Assembly (NCBI GenBank): GCA_028292835.1 | Contig: JAQGLP010000381.1 | Span: forward strand, 1 to 7,589 | Direction: 5' to 3' | Source: Variovorax sp. | Lineage (GTDB): Bacteria > Pseudomonadota > Gammaproteobacteria > Burkholderiales > Burkholderiaceae_C | Length of the DNA stretch: 7,589 bases | Shown here: in pieces, positions 1 to 6,048 of the stretch | How the letters are laid out: the number at the start of each line of letters is the position of its first letter | Position numbering within the stretch: position 1 is the first letter of the stretch | Notes under the pieces: model-generated | Told to the model about the DNA's origin: nothing | Database searches by the model: none | Seen by the model: only the letters and a program-made list of their open reading frames with translations | Program-made: the position numbers and the translations under genes

Positions 1-393
1 CTGGCGCGCGAGCTGCAGGACCGCTTCGCGCAGGCCCGCCTGGTCGGTGGCGATGCCGAATTCGAGCAGTGGGTCGCCAAGGTGGTCGGCCTCGTCGAGG
101 CGCCCGGCGTCGGGCTCGACCTGCCGCTCGACGTGCGCGGCACTGCCTTCCAGCAGCGCGTGTGGCAGGCGCTCGGAGAGGTGCCGGCCGGCCGGACCGC
201 GAGCTACACCGACATCGCACGGCGCATCGGCGCACCGCGCTCGGTGCGGGCGGTGGCGCAGGCCTGCGGCGCCAACACGCTCGCGGTCGCGATCCCCTGC
301 CACCGCGTGGTGCGCAACGATGGCGGGCTCTCGGGCTACCGCTGGGGCGTCGAGCGCAAGCGCGCGCTGCTGGAACGCGAGGGGAGCGCATGA
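1..393 (+). CDS. ada: Ada, O6-methylguanine-DNA methyltransferase C-terminal part (5' end outside window)
   Basis: This is the C-terminal 130 residues of an Ada-type DNA repair protein; the reading frame is open to the left edge, so the start is not seen. The domain irreversibly transfers the methyl group of O6-methylguanine (or O4-methylthymine) to its own cysteine. The acceptor Cys is in the PCHRV motif (visible residue 100, codon 298-300). It is preceded by the helix-turn-helix stretch with the arginine finger (Arg83 in SVRAVAQAC) and followed by the LSGYRWGVERK segment. The match to E. coli Ada runs from the RGTAFQQ linker region to the end, which favours Ada over a stand-alone Ogt. The zinc-binding and AraC-type DNA-binding N-terminal half, which would make it a transcriptional activator, is expected upstream but cannot be checked here. 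alkB follows after 25 bp, as in the E. coli ada-alkB operon. Confidence 0.93.
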   Translation: MARELQDRFAQARLVGGDAEFEQWVAKVVGLVEAPGVGLDLPLDVRGTAFQQRVWQALGEVPAGRTASYTDIARRIGAPRSVRAVAQACGANTLAVAIPCHRVVRNDGGLSGYRWGVERKRALLEREGSA

Positions 394-418
394 AGGGGCG
401 CGACCCGAGGCCGTTGCG

Positions 419-1111
419 ATGACGCGCGACCTGTTCGAGGACGATGCGGAAGTCCGGCGGGAGGAGGGGACTGCGGCCGTCTCGTCGTCCTTGCCGCTCG
501 GCCCCGGCGCCGTCGTGCTGCGCGGCCGCGCGCTCGATGACGCGGCCATGCTGCTGGCGGACCTGCGGCAACAGGTGTTGGCGCGGGCGCCGTGGCGCCA
601 CATGGTCACGCCGGGCGGATTTCGCATGTCGGTCGCGATGAGCAACTGCGGTGCGCTCGGCTGGGTCGCTGACCGAGGCGGTTACCGCTACGACCCGCGC
701 GACCCCGACAGCGGCCGGCCGTGGCCCCCCATGCCGGCCTCGTTCGCACGATTTGCCGCGCAGATGGCCGCTGGGGCCGGGTTCGACGGTTTCGCGCCCG
801 ACGCCTGCCTGATCAACCGCTACGAGCCCGGTGCCCGGCTGTCACTGCACCAGGACCGCGACGAGCGCGATTTCGACCAGCCGATCGTCTCGGTCTCGCT
901 CGGCTTGCCAGCGGTGTTCCTCTTCGGCGGCGCCACCCGGGCGCACAAGGCGCGCCGCGTGCCGCTGGCGCATGGCGACGTGGTCGTGTGGGGCGGCCCG
1001 GCGCGGCTGCATCACCATGGCGTGCTGCCGCTGGCGGAGGGCACGCATCCGCTGACCGGGCGCTGCCGCATCAACCTGACGTTCCGCAAGGCCGGCCCTG
1101 CGCGTCCGTAG
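419..1111 (+). CDS. alkB: AlkB, Fe(II)/2-oxoglutarate-dependent DNA dealkylase
   Basis: A complete 230-residue AlkB, close to the usual length of about 216. It oxidatively removes methyl groups from 1-methyladenine and 3-methylcytosine in DNA, using iron, oxygen and 2-oxoglutarate. The iron ligands are His144 and Asp146 (LHQDRDE) and His200 (LHHHGV). The 2-oxoglutarate-binding residues are Asn133 and Tyr135 (LINRYEPGA) and Arg217 and Arg223 (RCRINLTFR). Each lies 13 positions after its E. coli counterpart because the N-terminus is longer and more acidic. The substrate-side motif VTPGGFRMSVAMSNCG (residues 63-78) is also present. The ATG at 419 was chosen because a GAGG at 407-410 lies 8 bp upstream and the conserved region starts soon after. 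The frame stays open further upstream, but that part lies inside ada. It is probably co-transcribed with ada. The stop is only 2 bp from the stop of the convergent kinase gene. Confidence 0.96.
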   Translation: MTRDLFEDDAEVRREEGTAAVSSSLPLGPGAVVLRGRALDDAAMLLADLRQQVLARAPWRHMVTPGGFRMSVAMSNCGALGWVADRGGYRYDPRDPDSGRPWPPMPASFARFAAQMAAGAGFDGFAPDACLINRYEPGARLSLHQDRDERDFDQPIVSVSLGLPAVFLFGGATRAHKARRVPLAHGDVVVWGGPARLHHHGVLPLAEGTHPLTGRCRINLTFRKAGPARP

Positions 1112-1113
1112 CC

Positions 1114-2649
1114 TCAGCGCGCCTCGTCCGCACCGCGCGGGAACCGGATCGTGAAGGTCGTGCCGTCGCGCTCGCTGGACGTCACGTCCACCTCGCCCTG
1201 GTGCGCGCGTGCGATTTCGCGCACGATGAACAGGCCCAGCCCGACGCTGCGCCCCGCGCTCCCGACCTCGGCGCCCCGCGTCATGGGGTCGAACAGGCCG
1301 GGCAACAGGTCCGGCGGCACCGGCACCCCGCAATTGTGTACGGCCACGGCGAAAGTCCTGGCTTCGATGCTGGAGATGACGCGGACCGGACGGTCTGCGG
1401 CGCCGTACGCCATCGCGTTGGCGACCAGATTGCCGATGAGCTGGGCGAGCCGGTCGGCGTCGGCCGCGCAGTTGCCCTCGCCGATGCGCAGGTGTTCGAG
1501 CTGGCGCTGTGGAAACGTCAAGGCCAGTTCCTCCACGCTGTCCGACACCTGCTGGTGCAGGTCGATGGGCGCGGGCGTCAGCCGCAGGCCGCCGCCGACG
1601 CGTGCCAGCGTGAAGTCGAGCAGGTCTTCGATCAGGCGCTGCGCACGGTTGGCAGCGGTGGCGATGTGGCCGACCACCCGCAGCTGATTGGGCATGAGTT
1701 CGCGGCGCGCCAGCAGTTGCGCGCCCATCTGGATGGCCGACAGCGGATTGCGCAGGTCATGGCTGACGATGCCCACCATCTGCTCGGCCAGCAGCGCCCG
1801 GTCCTCCGCGGCGGCGCGCTGGCGGCTGAGTTCCGTGACGTCCTGCAGCACGCCGACGAACTGCAGCAGCTTGCCGTTCGCGTCGAAGAAGCCCTGCCCC
1901 GACGAGCTGATGGTGCGCTGCACGCCATCGGCACCCGCCAGCCGGTAGACGCAGCCGTAGACCTGGTGGGGGCGCGACGGGTCCGTCGCCTGCGAGAACG
2001 CGAGCGCCTCGCGTTCCCGGTCGGCCGTGTCGATGGCGTCGGCATACTGGCGCTCGCCCACCGCGCGCGGGGCGTCGAACCCCAGCAGCCGCGCCACGCC
2101 GTCCTCGTAGCGCCGCTCGCCGGTAGCGGGGTCGACATCCCACACCAGCAGATGTGCGGATTCGAGAGCCAGGCGCAGCCGCGCCTTTGCGAGTGCCAGC
2201 GCGCCCTGGGCCTGCTGCTGCTTCGCCAGCAGCTCCTCCGCGTGTCTTCGGGCATTGAGCAGCTCGCGCTCGTACGCATGGCGGTCCAGCGCCACCGCGA
2301 CCGCAAGCTCGTGGAAGATGCCCTCCGGGTGCTCGCGGCGCACCGCGTTCAGTATCAGGGGGACGGTGTGGCCCGCGCGGTGCACGACGTCGAGCTTCAC
2401 CTCCGCGATCGACCCCTGGATCTGCAGCAGAGGGGCCCAGTGCGTCTGGTGAAAAATGCGCCCGCCCATCGTGAGCAGGTCCTGCACCCGGCGCTGCCCC
2501 AGGAGCTCGTCCTGGCGGTAGCCGAGCCACTCGCAGAAGGTCTGGTTGACGCGCAGGATGGTCCCGTCGGGGCGGGTCAGCAGCAGGCCGCAGGCCGCGT
2601 TGTCGAAGAGCGCTTGCACGCCGGGCAGCCCGTTGCCAGCTGCCGGCAT
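1114..2649 (-). CDS. PAS-PAS sensor histidine kinase, partner of the upstream RsbQ-like hydrolase
   Basis: A cytoplasmic two-component kinase of 511 residues with no signal peptide or membrane segment. Domain order: PAS 1 (about 10-123); a charged, Gln/Ala-rich probable coiled coil (123-160); PAS 2 (159-275, ending in the VGVLQDVTE motif); HisKA dimerisation domain with the phospho-accepting His297 in IVSHDLRNPLSAI; and an HATPase domain with N-box Asn407 and Asn411 (GNLVANAMAYG) and G2 box GLGLFIV. The G1 box reads VHNCGVPVP, so Asn439 stands where many kinases have Asp; other PAS and phytochrome-type kinases share this. PAS 1 carries the LLTMGGRIFHQTHWAPLLQ motif typical of PAS domains in RsbP-like proteins. 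The ATG at 2649 lies 4 bp after the hydrolase stop. A TTG at 2664, overlapping the hydrolase by 11 bp, would add five residues. No response regulator is in the window, so the target is unknown. Confidence 0.92.
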   Translation of the reverse strand: MPAAGNGLPGVQALFDNAACGLLLTRPDGTILRVNQTFCEWLGYRQDELLGQRRVQDLLTMGGRIFHQTHWAPLLQIQGSIAEVKLDVVHRAGHTVPLILNAVRREHPEGIFHELAVAVALDRHAYERELLNARRHAEELLAKQQQAQGALALAKARLRLALESAHLLVWDVDPATGERRYEDGVARLLGFDAPRAVGERQYADAIDTADREREALAFSQATDPSRPHQVYGCVYRLAGADGVQRTISSSGQGFFDANGKLLQFVGVLQDVTELSRQRAAAEDRALLAEQMVGIVSHDLRNPLSAIQMGAQLLARRELMPNQLRVVGHIATAANRAQRLIEDLLDFTLARVGGGLRLTPAPIDLHQQVSDSVEELALTFPQRQLEHLRIGEGNCAADADRLAQLIGNLVANAMAYGAADRPVRVISSIEARTFAVAVHNCGVPVPPDLLPGLFDPMTRGAEVGSAGRSVGLGLFIVREIARAHQGEVDVTSSERDGTTFTIRFPRGADEAR

Positions 2650-2653
2650 CGCC

Positions 2654-3460
2654 TCAGCTCTCAAGCGTCGCTTGGAGGAATTCGTTCATCGCGTCCCTGC
2701 AGGTGCCCGGTGTGCTCAGGTGCGGGCAGTGGCCCACGTTCTCGATGACGCGCAAGGTGCTGTGCGGCAGGGCCTGGTGCAGGTAGTCGCCGACCGAGCG
2801 TGGTGCGATCAGGTCGTCGCTGCACTGCAGGATCAGTGTCGGGGTCCGGAGCGCAGGCAGCTCGGCCCGGTTGTCGGACATGAAGGTAACGCGGGCAAAG
2901 TGCTGGGCGATGTCCGGGTCGGTGCGGCAAAAGCTGTTGGTGAGCTCGGCGCCCAGCTCCGGCTGTCCCGGCGCGCCCATGATGATGGGCGCCATCGTGC
3001 TCGACCATCCGAGGTAGTTGCTCTCGAGCGTGTCGAGGAGCGACTCGATATCGCCGCGCGTGAAGCCCCCGACATAGGCGCCGTCGTTGATGTAGCAGGG
3101 CGAGGGCCCGACCATGATGTGGGCTGCGAACCGTCCCGGTGCCTTGAGGTCGGCCAGCATGCCGATCATCGCGCTGACCGAGTGCCCGACGAAAACGACC
3201 GGGCCCTCGGCAACCTCGTCCAGAATCTCCAGCAGATCGTGCGCGTAGCCCTGCAGCGAACCGTATTTGTCCCGGTCGTAGGCGGACAGGTCCGACATGC
3301 CGCTGCCCACCAGGTCGAACAGCACGGTCCTGTAGCGCTGCGAGAACACCGGCGCCAGAAGGCGCCACATGTGCTGGTCGCAGCCAAAGCCGTGCGCGAA
3401 GACCATGGTGCGGGGGCCGGTGCCTGTCACCTGAACATTGTTTCGCCGTCGCACGTCCAT
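2654..3460 (-). CDS. RsbQ-like alpha/beta hydrolase
   Basis: A complete 268-residue alpha/beta-fold hydrolase, the same length class as B. subtilis RsbQ (269). From memory it resembles RsbQ along its whole length: FAHGFGCDQHMW near residue 21, LFDLVGSGMSDLSAYD at 47-62, and VGPSPCYIND at 117-126. The catalytic triad is Ser94 in the nucleophile elbow GHSVSA, Asp216 in QCSDDLIA, and His244 in GHCPHLS. In Bacillus, RsbQ is needed for the PAS domain of RsbP to signal energy stress and is thought to supply or process a small hydrophobic ligand. Plant karrikin and strigolactone receptors are relatives. It is the first gene of an operon with the PAS kinase, 4 bp apart, which supports the same kind of role. 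The start is supported by an AAAGG about 7 bp upstream of the ATG. The ligand is unknown, and a plain esterase role cannot be excluded. Confidence 0.9.
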   Translation of the reverse strand: MDVRRRNNVQVTGTGPRTMVFAHGFGCDQHMWRLLAPVFSQRYRTVLFDLVGSGMSDLSAYDRDKYGSLQGYAHDLLEILDEVAEGPVVFVGHSVSAMIGMLADLKAPGRFAAHIMVGPSPCYINDGAYVGGFTRGDIESLLDTLESNYLGWSSTMAPIIMGAPGQPELGAELTNSFCRTDPDIAQHFARVTFMSDNRAELPALRTPTLILQCSDDLIAPRSVGDYLHQALPHSTLRVIENVGHCPHLSTPGTCRDAMNEFLQATLES

Positions 3461-3634
3461 GTCGGAACCTTTGGAAAAATGAAGCGGCCCGGCTCGTCCA
3501 TCGTGCCCAGGAGTAAGCCGAATTATTTCACAGGCACCTTGCGTGGAACTGTCGGCATGGCATCGCCGGAGGCTGTCGGGGCGGTCCGTAGTATCGTCGC
3601 GGGCTCGGCTTCAACCATCATCCAACGAGGAACC
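3461..3634. promoter_or_regulatory. Divergent promoter region between the hydrolase gene and scoA
   Basis: This 174-bp gap separates two outward-facing operons and is the only sizeable non-coding stretch in the window, so promoters for both must lie in or near it. It contains an A+T-rich patch (aattattt, 3521-3528) that stands out from the G+C-rich surroundings. Read leftward it could be a -10 region (ATAATT), with TTCCAC (3543-3548) as a poor -35 element 16 bp away. Rightward, TAGTAT at 3589-3594 could be a -10 for scoA, but no -35 match lies at the usual distance, which would fit an activator-dependent promoter. I found no convincing palindromic operator. All promoter assignments here are weak; only the divergent arrangement is certain. 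Confidence 0.5.
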
Positions 3635-4450
3635 ATGGCCAACAAGATCTATCCCTCCGCCGACGCGGCGCTCAAGGGCGTCGTGGCCGACGGCCAGACG
3701 CTCGCCGTCGGCGGCTTCGGCCTGTGCGGCATTCCCGAGGCGCTGATCGACGCGCTGCACGATTCGGGTGTCAAGGACCTGACCTGCATCTCGAACAACG
3801 CGGGCGTCGACGGCTTCGGCCTCGGCAGGCTGCTGGGCACGCGCCAGATCAAGAAGATGATCGCCAGCTACGTCGGCGAGAACAAGGAGTTCGAGCGCCA
3901 GTACCTGGCGGGCGAGCTGGAGCTGGAGTTCACCCCGCAGGGGACGCTCGCCGAGAAGCTGCGCGCCGGCGGCGCCGGCATCCCGGCCTTCTTCACCAAG
4001 ACCGGCGTCGGCACGCAGGTCGCCGAGGGCAAGGAACTGCGCGAGTTCGACGGCGAGACCTACGTCATGGAGCGCTCGCTGGTGCCGGACGTGGCGCTGG
4101 TCAAGGCCGACGTGGCCGACAGGTCGGGCAACCTGCGCTTTCGCCTGACGGCGCGCAACTTCAACCCGGCCGCCGCCATGGCTGGCAAGGTCTGCATCGC
4201 CGAGGTGGAGCGCATCGTCGAGGTGGGCGAGATCGCGCCCGACGACATCCACCTGCCGGGCATCTACGTGCATCGCATCGTGCTCAACGCACATCCTGAG
4301 AAACGCATCGAGAAGCGCACCGTGAGCGCCGCCGCGCCGGTCGATGCCGTCGCCGCCAAGGTCGAGGCGCAGGCCGCCATCGCCCTGGCCGCCGCCGGCA
4401 GCGAAGTGCCGGCGCCGACCGTGCCCGCCAGCAACAAGGAAGGAATTTGA
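3635..4450 (+). CDS. scoA: Succinyl-CoA:3-ketoacid CoA-transferase subunit A
   Basis: The alpha subunit (271 residues) of the enzyme that moves CoA from succinyl-CoA to acetoacetate, letting the cell use ketone bodies or acetoacetate formed from 3-hydroxybutyrate. The CoA-transferase family I glycine-rich motif GGFGLCGIP is at residues 26-34. It is followed by the conserved SNNAGVDGFGLG, SYVGENKEFERQYLAGELELE and PQGTLAEKLRAGGAGIPAFFTKTG blocks. These blocks fit ScoA rather than 3-oxoadipate CoA-transferase PcaI, which lacks the ENKEFERQYL wording. The ATG at 3635 has GAGG at 3627-3630, 4 bp upstream, and gives the usual MANKIYPSA start. The family normally ends near the KRIEKRTV block. Here an Ala/Pro-rich tail of about 41 residues follows (231-271), making the protein unusually long. 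scoB starts 1 bp after the stop. Confidence 0.94.
   Translation: MANKIYPSADAALKGVVADGQTLAVGGFGLCGIPEALIDALHDSGVKDLTCISNNAGVDGFGLGRLLGTRQIKKMIASYVGENKEFERQYLAGELELEFTPQGTLAEKLRAGGAGIPAFFTKTGVGTQVAEGKELREFDGETYVMERSLVPDVALVKADVADRSGNLRFRLTARNFNPAAAMAGKVCIAEVERIVEVGEIAPDDIHLPGIYVHRIVLNAHPEKRIEKRTVSAAAPVDAVAAKVEAQAAIALAAAGSEVPAPTVPASNKEGI
4436..4445 (+). promoter_or_regulatory. Strong ribosome binding site of scoB inside the end of scoA
   Basis: The purine run aaggaaggaa contains two overlapping AAGGA cores, the second ending 7 bp before the scoB ATG at 4452. It lies inside the last codons of scoA. It fixes the scoB start and indicates that scoB has its own ribosome loading in addition to coupling across the 1-bp gap, as expected for two subunits needed in equal amounts. 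Confidence 0.75.
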
Positions 4451-4451
4451 C

Positions 4452-5090
4452 ATGCCCTGGACCCAAGACCAGATGGCCGCGCGCGCGGCGCAGGAACTCG
4501 AGGACGGCTTCTACGTCAACCTCGGCATCGGCATCCCGACGCTGGTGGCCAACTTCGTCGGCGACAAGGAGGTCTGGCTGCAAAGCGAGAACGGCATGCT
4601 CGGCATCGGTCCGTTCCCGACCGAGGACCAGGTCGACGCCGACCTGATCAACGCCGGCAAGCAGACCGTGACCACGCTGCCCGGCAGCGCCATCTTCGGC
4701 AGCCACGACAGCTTCGCGATGATCCGCGGCGGCAAGATCAACCTGAGCATTCTCGGCGCCATGCAGGTGAGCGAGAAGGGCGACCTCGCCAACTGGATGA
4801 TCCCCGGCAAGATGGTCAAGGGCATGGGCGGCGCGATGGACTTGGTGGCGGGCGTCAAGCGCGTCATCATCCTGATGGAGCATGTCGCGAAGAAGAAGGA
4901 CGGCACCGAGGACCTGAAGATCCTGGAGCAGTGCACCCTCCCGCTGACCGGCGTGGGCGTGGTCGACCGCATCATCACCGACCTGGCCGTGATGGACGTG
5001 ACGCCCGAGGGGTTGAAAGTCGTCGAACTGGCGCCCGGCGTCAGCTTCGAGGCGCTGCAGGCCAAGACCGGCGCCAGGCTGGTTCAATGA
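4452..5090 (+). CDS. scoB: Succinyl-CoA:3-ketoacid CoA-transferase subunit B
   Basis: The beta subunit (212 residues, the usual length), which carries the catalytic glutamate that forms the enzyme-CoA thioester. Glu46 is in the signature SENGMLG, the family I CoA-transferase beta motif. Other conserved blocks are FYVNLGIGIPTLVANF (20-35), GSAIFGSHDSFAMIRGG (about 79-95), KMVKGMGGAMDLV and the C-terminal CTLPLTG. The start at 4452 is set by the strong AAGGAAGGA site and by the conserved MPWTQDQMAARAAQEL beginning. It acts with ScoA as a hetero-oligomer in the cytoplasm. An acetate:acetoacetate transferase (AtoA-like) role is possible in principle, but the ScoA partner favours succinyl-CoA as donor. 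The NYN gene follows after 7 bp with no terminator between. Confidence 0.95.
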   Translation: MPWTQDQMAARAAQELEDGFYVNLGIGIPTLVANFVGDKEVWLQSENGMLGIGPFPTEDQVDADLINAGKQTVTTLPGSAIFGSHDSFAMIRGGKINLSILGAMQVSEKGDLANWMIPGKMVKGMGGAMDLVAGVKRVIILMEHVAKKKDGTEDLKILEQCTLPLTGVGVVDRIITDLAVMDVTPEGLKVVELAPGVSFEALQAKTGARLVQ

Positions 5091-5097
5091 ATCCGGG

Positions 5098-6048
5098 ATG
5101 ACGGCGTTGAACGGCGATGCGGCCAAAGTCGCGATCTACTGGGATTTCGAGAATCTGCATGCGGTCCTGACCGATCAGGAGTTCGGGCCCGACTATTACC
5201 GCGAGCACCGCATGAGCGTGCAGGCGCCGGTGGCCGACGTGGTGCCGGTGGTGGACTACGCGGCCTCGCTGGGCGATGTCATCATCAACCGCGCCTACGG
5301 CAACTGGCAGTTCTTCTCGCGTTACCGCGATGCGCTCAACGGGGCCGGGATCGATTTGATCCAGATGTTCCCGCGGGGCGCCAACATGAAGAACAGCGCC
5401 GACATCCGCATGGCGCTGGATGCGCTGGACGATCTGCACCGGCATCCGCACCTGACGCACATCGTGGTGGTGTCCTCCGACAGCGACTTCATCAGCCTGG
5501 CGCAAAAGGTCAAGCAGGCCGGCAAGTTCATCGCTGGCGTGGGCGTCGAGCGCAACGCCAACCGCTTCTGGATCGCGAGTTGCAACGAGTTCAGGTTCTA
5601 CAGCTCGCTGGTCAGGCTGAACGCGGAGAGTGAATCGGCGGCGATGGCCGGTGCATCGGGGCTTGCCGACGACGCGTCGGGCGCAGGCCCCGCGCCGCTG
5701 CGGTCGCCGGTCACGGACGTTCCGTCGATGGCTCCCGCGGCCGAGGACGCCTTTTCCAGGTCCCTCTCCGTCGAGGAGGCCCGCGACACCCTCGTCAAGT
5801 CGCTGACCCAGCTGGTGGCGCGCCAGGGCGAGAACCACGTGCATCGCGGGGCCCTCAAATCGCTGATGAAACGCCTGATGCCGGCCTTCGACGAGCGCGC
5901 GCTCGACTGCGGCAGCTTCACGCTTTTCCTGGAAAGGTTTCCCGATCTCGTGAGGGTGATCGACACCGAGGGCGGAGGCCATGTGGCGATGGTGTCGCCC
6001 GGCGAAAACGCCGAGAGGCCCGATTACTCGACGCCGAGCAGGTCGTAG
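5098..6048 (+). CDS. NYN-domain (LabA-like) putative RNase with C-terminal OST-HTH/LOTUS domain
   Basis: A soluble protein of 316 residues. The N-terminal NYN domain (about 8-175) has the PIN-like nuclease fold. Candidate metal-binding acidic residues are Asp16 (IYWDFENL), Asp102 (NSADIRMALDA) and Asp128/Asp130 (VVSSDSDF), all present. A loose Ala/Ser/Pro-rich linker (about 176-222) follows, then an OST-HTH (LOTUS) domain at about 225-303, seen as LKSLMKRLMP and SFTLFLERFPDLV. LOTUS domains in other proteins bind RNA, so cleavage or binding of RNA is the likely role; the target is unknown. The ATG at 5098 comes 7 bp after scoB with only a weak ribosome site, so translation is probably coupled to scoB. 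The last 25 bp overlap the end of the ABC ATPase gene on the other strand. I know of no link between this family and CoA-transferases. Confidence 0.88.
   Translation: MTALNGDAAKVAIYWDFENLHAVLTDQEFGPDYYREHRMSVQAPVADVVPVVDYAASLGDVIINRAYGNWQFFSRYRDALNGAGIDLIQMFPRGANMKNSADIRMALDALDDLHRHPHLTHIVVVSSDSDFISLAQKVKQAGKFIAGVGVERNANRFWIASCNEFRFYSSLVRLNAESESAAMAGASGLADDASGAGPAPLRSPVTDVPSMAPAAEDAFSRSLSVEEARDTLVKSLTQLVARQGENHVHRGALKSLMKRLMPAFDERALDCGSFTLFLERFPDLVRVIDTEGGGHVAMVSPGENAERPDYSTPSRS

Noticed and set aside
721..2748. A 675-residue open frame on the + strand
   Set aside because: It is antisense to the kinase and overlaps alkB. The product is Arg/Ala/Gln-rich with no recognisable domain, as expected for a shadow frame in G+C-rich DNA.
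3531..3545. Sigma-54-like GGCAC...TGC pattern upstream of scoA
   Set aside because: The GG and GC elements are 6 bp apart rather than the required 10, so the spacing does not fit a sigma-54 promoter.
3611..4453. A 280-residue open frame antisense to scoA
   Set aside because: It mirrors almost exactly the extent of scoA and has a repetitive Gly/Asp/Ala/Leu composition, so it is a codon-bias artefact.
3635..5090. Identification as 3-oxoadipate CoA-transferase (PcaIJ)
   Set aside because: The alpha subunit has the ENKEFERQYLAGELELE wording of ScoA rather than PcaI, and no other aromatic-degradation genes are adjacent.
6000..6013. Small hairpin CGGCG-AAAA-CGCCG near the end of the NYN gene
   Set aside because: The stem is only 5 bp, lies inside coding sequence on the + strand, and is not followed by a T run on either strand, so it is not supported as a terminator.
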